In this document: positions 4,583-5,794 of the stretch, piece after piece
Layout of the letters: the number at the start of each line of letters is the position of its first letter
How positions within the stretch are numbered: position 1 is the stretch's first letter
Source of the DNA: Actinomycetes bacterium
GTDB lineage: Bacteria; Actinomycetota; Acidimicrobiia; Acidimicrobiales; Microtrichaceae
Length of the DNA: 5,794 nucleotides
NCBI GenBank assembly: GCA_023389745.1
Contig: JAEWED010000146.1
Coordinates: forward strand, 1-5,794
Reading direction: 5' to 3'
Position numbers and translations under genes: made by a program
The notes under the pieces: model-generated
Database searches by the model: none
Told to the model about the DNA's origin: nothing
Seen by the model: the letters and a program-made list of their open reading frames with translations, nothing else

Positions 4583-5295
4583 CAGCTTCACCAGGTGACG
4601 AGACCAGGGTCAACGACCGGATCCGCGCACGCGAGGTCCGACTGATCGATCCCGACGGACAGCAGCTGGGCATCAAGGCGTTGCCCGAGGCCCAGTCCAT
4701 CGCACGGTCGATGGAGCTCGACCTCGTCGAGGTCGCGCCCGATGCGAACCCTCCGGTCTGCCGGACCATGGACTTCAAGAAGTTCAAGTACGAGGAGCAG
4801 CAGCGGGCGAAGGAGTCCCGCAAGAAGGCGACCAACATCGTGGTCAAGGAGATGAAGTACCGCCCGAAGATCGGCGGCGGCGACTTCGACACCAAGACCC
4901 GCAAGGTCGCCCAGTTCCTCGGCGAAGGTCACAAGGTCAAGATCACGATCATGTTCCGAGGCCGAGAGATGCAGCATCCCGAACTGGGTCGCCGCATCCT
5001 CGACCGGGTGGCCGAAGAGGTCGCCGAGGTGGGCAAGGTCGAGATCATGCCGAAGCAGGACGGTCGCAACATGACCATGGTGCTCGGGCCGGACAAGAAG
5101 GCTCAGGCCGAGGCAGCAGCACAGGCGAAGAAGGCCACAGAGGAGTCGGCACCCGCCGACGCCGATGCGGCGACCGAGCCCGCTGCCGCAGCGCCCGCAC
5201 CGGCCACTGCTGCAGCGCCCGCACCGGCCACCGACGCGGCACCCGCACCCGAGCCGGCACCGGCACCCGAAGAGGCACCCGCGACCGACGCCTGA
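4579..5295 (+). CDS. infC: Translation initiation factor IF-3, with an ATA start codon
   Basis: A 238-residue protein. IF3 binds the 30S subunit, prevents 50S joining and checks initiator tRNA and start codon. The conserved N-terminal domain begins TRVNDRIRAREVRL (9-22) and continues LVEVAPDANPPVCRTMD (49-65). A lysine-rich linker helix spans about 67-84, and the C-terminal domain has VKEMKYRPKI (89-98), KVKITIMFRGREM (119-131) and PKQDGRNMTMVLGP (158-171). An in-frame TGA at 4570-4572 and the absence of ATG, GTG or TTG before residue 35 (TTG at 4681) rule out normal starts that keep the conserved N-terminus. ATA at 4579 is the only ATN codon between that stop and the NDRIR motif. GAGGAGTGATC (4564-4574) is a strong extended Shine-Dalgarno, with GGAG nine bases from ATA. 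E. coli infC likewise uses a non-canonical start (AUU) for autoregulation. An Ala/Pro/Glu-rich tail of 64 residues (175-238) follows the usual IF3 end and is probably disordered. Confidence 0.95.
   Translation: MAASPGDETRVNDRIRAREVRLIDPDGQQLGIKALPEAQSIARSMELDLVEVAPDANPPVCRTMDFKKFKYEEQQRAKESRKKATNIVVKEMKYRPKIGGGDFDTKTRKVAQFLGEGHKVKITIMFRGREMQHPELGRRILDRVAEEVAEVGKVEIMPKQDGRNMTMVLGPDKKAQAEAAAQAKKATEESAPADADAATEPAAAAPAPATAAAPAPATDAAPAPEPAPAPEEAPATDA
5188..5231 (+). repeat. infC: Tandem 24-base repeat in the infC tail
   Basis: GCAGCGCCCGCACCGGCCAC occurs at 5188-5207 and again at 5212-5231, a period of 24 bases (8 codons, AAPAPAT plus one residue). It lies in the Ala/Pro-rich C-terminal extension of IF3 and is followed by further imperfect GCACC-type units to about 5280. 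Such a repeat can change length by slippage without shifting the frame. Confidence 0.75.
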
Positions 5296-5374
5296 TCGGC
5301 CACCACGTCGCCAGCAACACCACCACACCGACGGTCTGCGTCCCGCAACGACCGCCACACCACGAGGAACACCC

Positions 5375-5569
5375 ATGCCCAAGATGAAGACGCGCTCCGG
5401 CGCGAAGAAGCGGTACAAGGTCACCGGTACCGGCAAGCTCACCCGTCGCAAGGCGAACCTGAACCACATCCTCGAGAAGAAGTCCTCGAAGCGGAAGCGT
5501 TCCCTGAGCGGCGACTTCGAGCTCTCCAAGGGCGACGACCGTCGTGCCCGCAAGCAGCTCGGCATCTGA
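5375..5569 (+). CDS. rpmI: 50S ribosomal protein L35
   Basis: A 64-residue, strongly basic protein of the usual L35 length. It shows the family start MPKMKTRSGAKKRYKVTGTG (1-20), then KLTRRKANLNHILEKKSSKRKR (21-42, with the highly conserved HILEKKS core) and RRARKQLGI at the end. It is part of the large ribosomal subunit. The start is ATG at 5375 with GAGGA six bases upstream. It lies 79 bases after infC and 28 bases before rplT, the conserved infC-rpmI-rplT order, so co-transcription is expected. Confidence 0.97.
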   Translation: MPKMKTRSGAKKRYKVTGTGKLTRRKANLNHILEKKSSKRKRSLSGDFELSKGDDRRARKQLGI

Positions 5570-5597
5570 CACTCACCACTGACGAAAGGAGCACCCC

Positions 5598-5794
5598 ATG
5601 GCACGCGTCAAGGGTGGAGTTCACGCGAAGAAGAAGCGCCGCGCCGTACTCGGCAAGGCGAAGGGGTACTACGGCAACCGGAGCCGCACCTTCCGCGCCG
5701 CCAACGAGGCGGTCATGCACGCTGGGCAGTACGCCTTCCGTGACCGTCGTGCTCGCAAGGGCGAGATGCGCAAGCTGTGGATCCAGCGGATCAA
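5598..5794 (+). CDS. rplT: 50S ribosomal protein L20, C-terminus cut by window edge
   Basis: The first 65 complete codons are present, and the frame is still open at the edge. The start MARVKGGVHAKKKRR (1-15), KGYYGNRSRTFRAANEAV (22-39) and AGQYAFRDRRARKG (42-55), followed by LWIQRI, are unmistakable L20. L20 binds 23S rRNA early in assembly, and in several bacteria it also represses this operon by binding its mRNA. The start ATG at 5598 has GAAAGGA (5584-5590) seven bases upstream. About half of the usual length of around 117-120 residues is missing. Confidence 0.97.
   Translation, partial: MARVKGGVHAKKKRRAVLGKAKGYYGNRSRTFRAANEAVMHAGQYAFRDRRARKGEMRKLWIQRI

Noticed and set aside
4681..5295. 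infC starting at TTG 4681
   Set aside because: This would delete the conserved RVNDRIRAREVRL segment of the IF3 N-terminal domain, which is intact upstream in the same frame; no Shine-Dalgarno is evident before the TTG.
4588..5604. 338-codon minus-strand open frame across infC and rpmI
   Set aside because: Antisense to two certain genes; its Gly/Arg/Cys-rich stretch is the complement of the Ala/Pro repeat of IF3.

Overview
The window is about 5.8 kb of high-GC, gene-dense chromosomal DNA with nine protein genes, two of them cut by the window edges, plus one possible leader peptide. I see no mobile element, CRISPR array, tRNA or rRNA. The base composition, the apparently leaderless starts (TAnnnT six bases before a start codon), the short cold-shock-like protein and a DUF1844-type gene next to infC point to an actinomycete-type bacterium. 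Acidimicrobiia is my best guess, but that is inference and not proven.

Left part (1-2424): a minus-strand membrane fatty acid desaturase-family gene runs off the left edge. Divergent from it is a pyruvoyl-dependent arginine decarboxylase gene. That gene converges on an unrecognised minus-strand gene, possibly of GNAT-like acyltransferase fold, and a strong hairpin terminator lies between the two. The intergenic regions at about 868-915 and 2521-2563 carry two copies of the same short element with 6-bp inverted arms, both in divergent promoter regions.

Middle part (2425-4290): a long-form hisG (ATP phosphoribosyltransferase, first step of histidine synthesis) starts on GTG, probably leaderless, and is followed four bases later by a small cold-shock-domain-like gene. 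That gene meets a minus-strand DUF1844-like gene tail to tail with no gap; the two stop codons together form TGATCA.

Right part (4291-5794): the classical translation operon infC-rpmI-rplT (IF3, L35, L20), preceded by a leader of roughly 220 bases that holds hairpins, one of them followed by a T-rich run. The IF3 reading frame has an in-frame stop just upstream of its conserved N-terminus and no ATG, GTG or TTG there. The only plausible start is an ATA codon behind a strong Shine-Dalgarno sequence. This matches the known use of a non-canonical start codon for IF3 autoregulation (AUU in E. coli). A 7-codon ORF with its own ribosome binding site ends in a TAG that overlaps this ATA. This infC start region is the most interesting part of the window.
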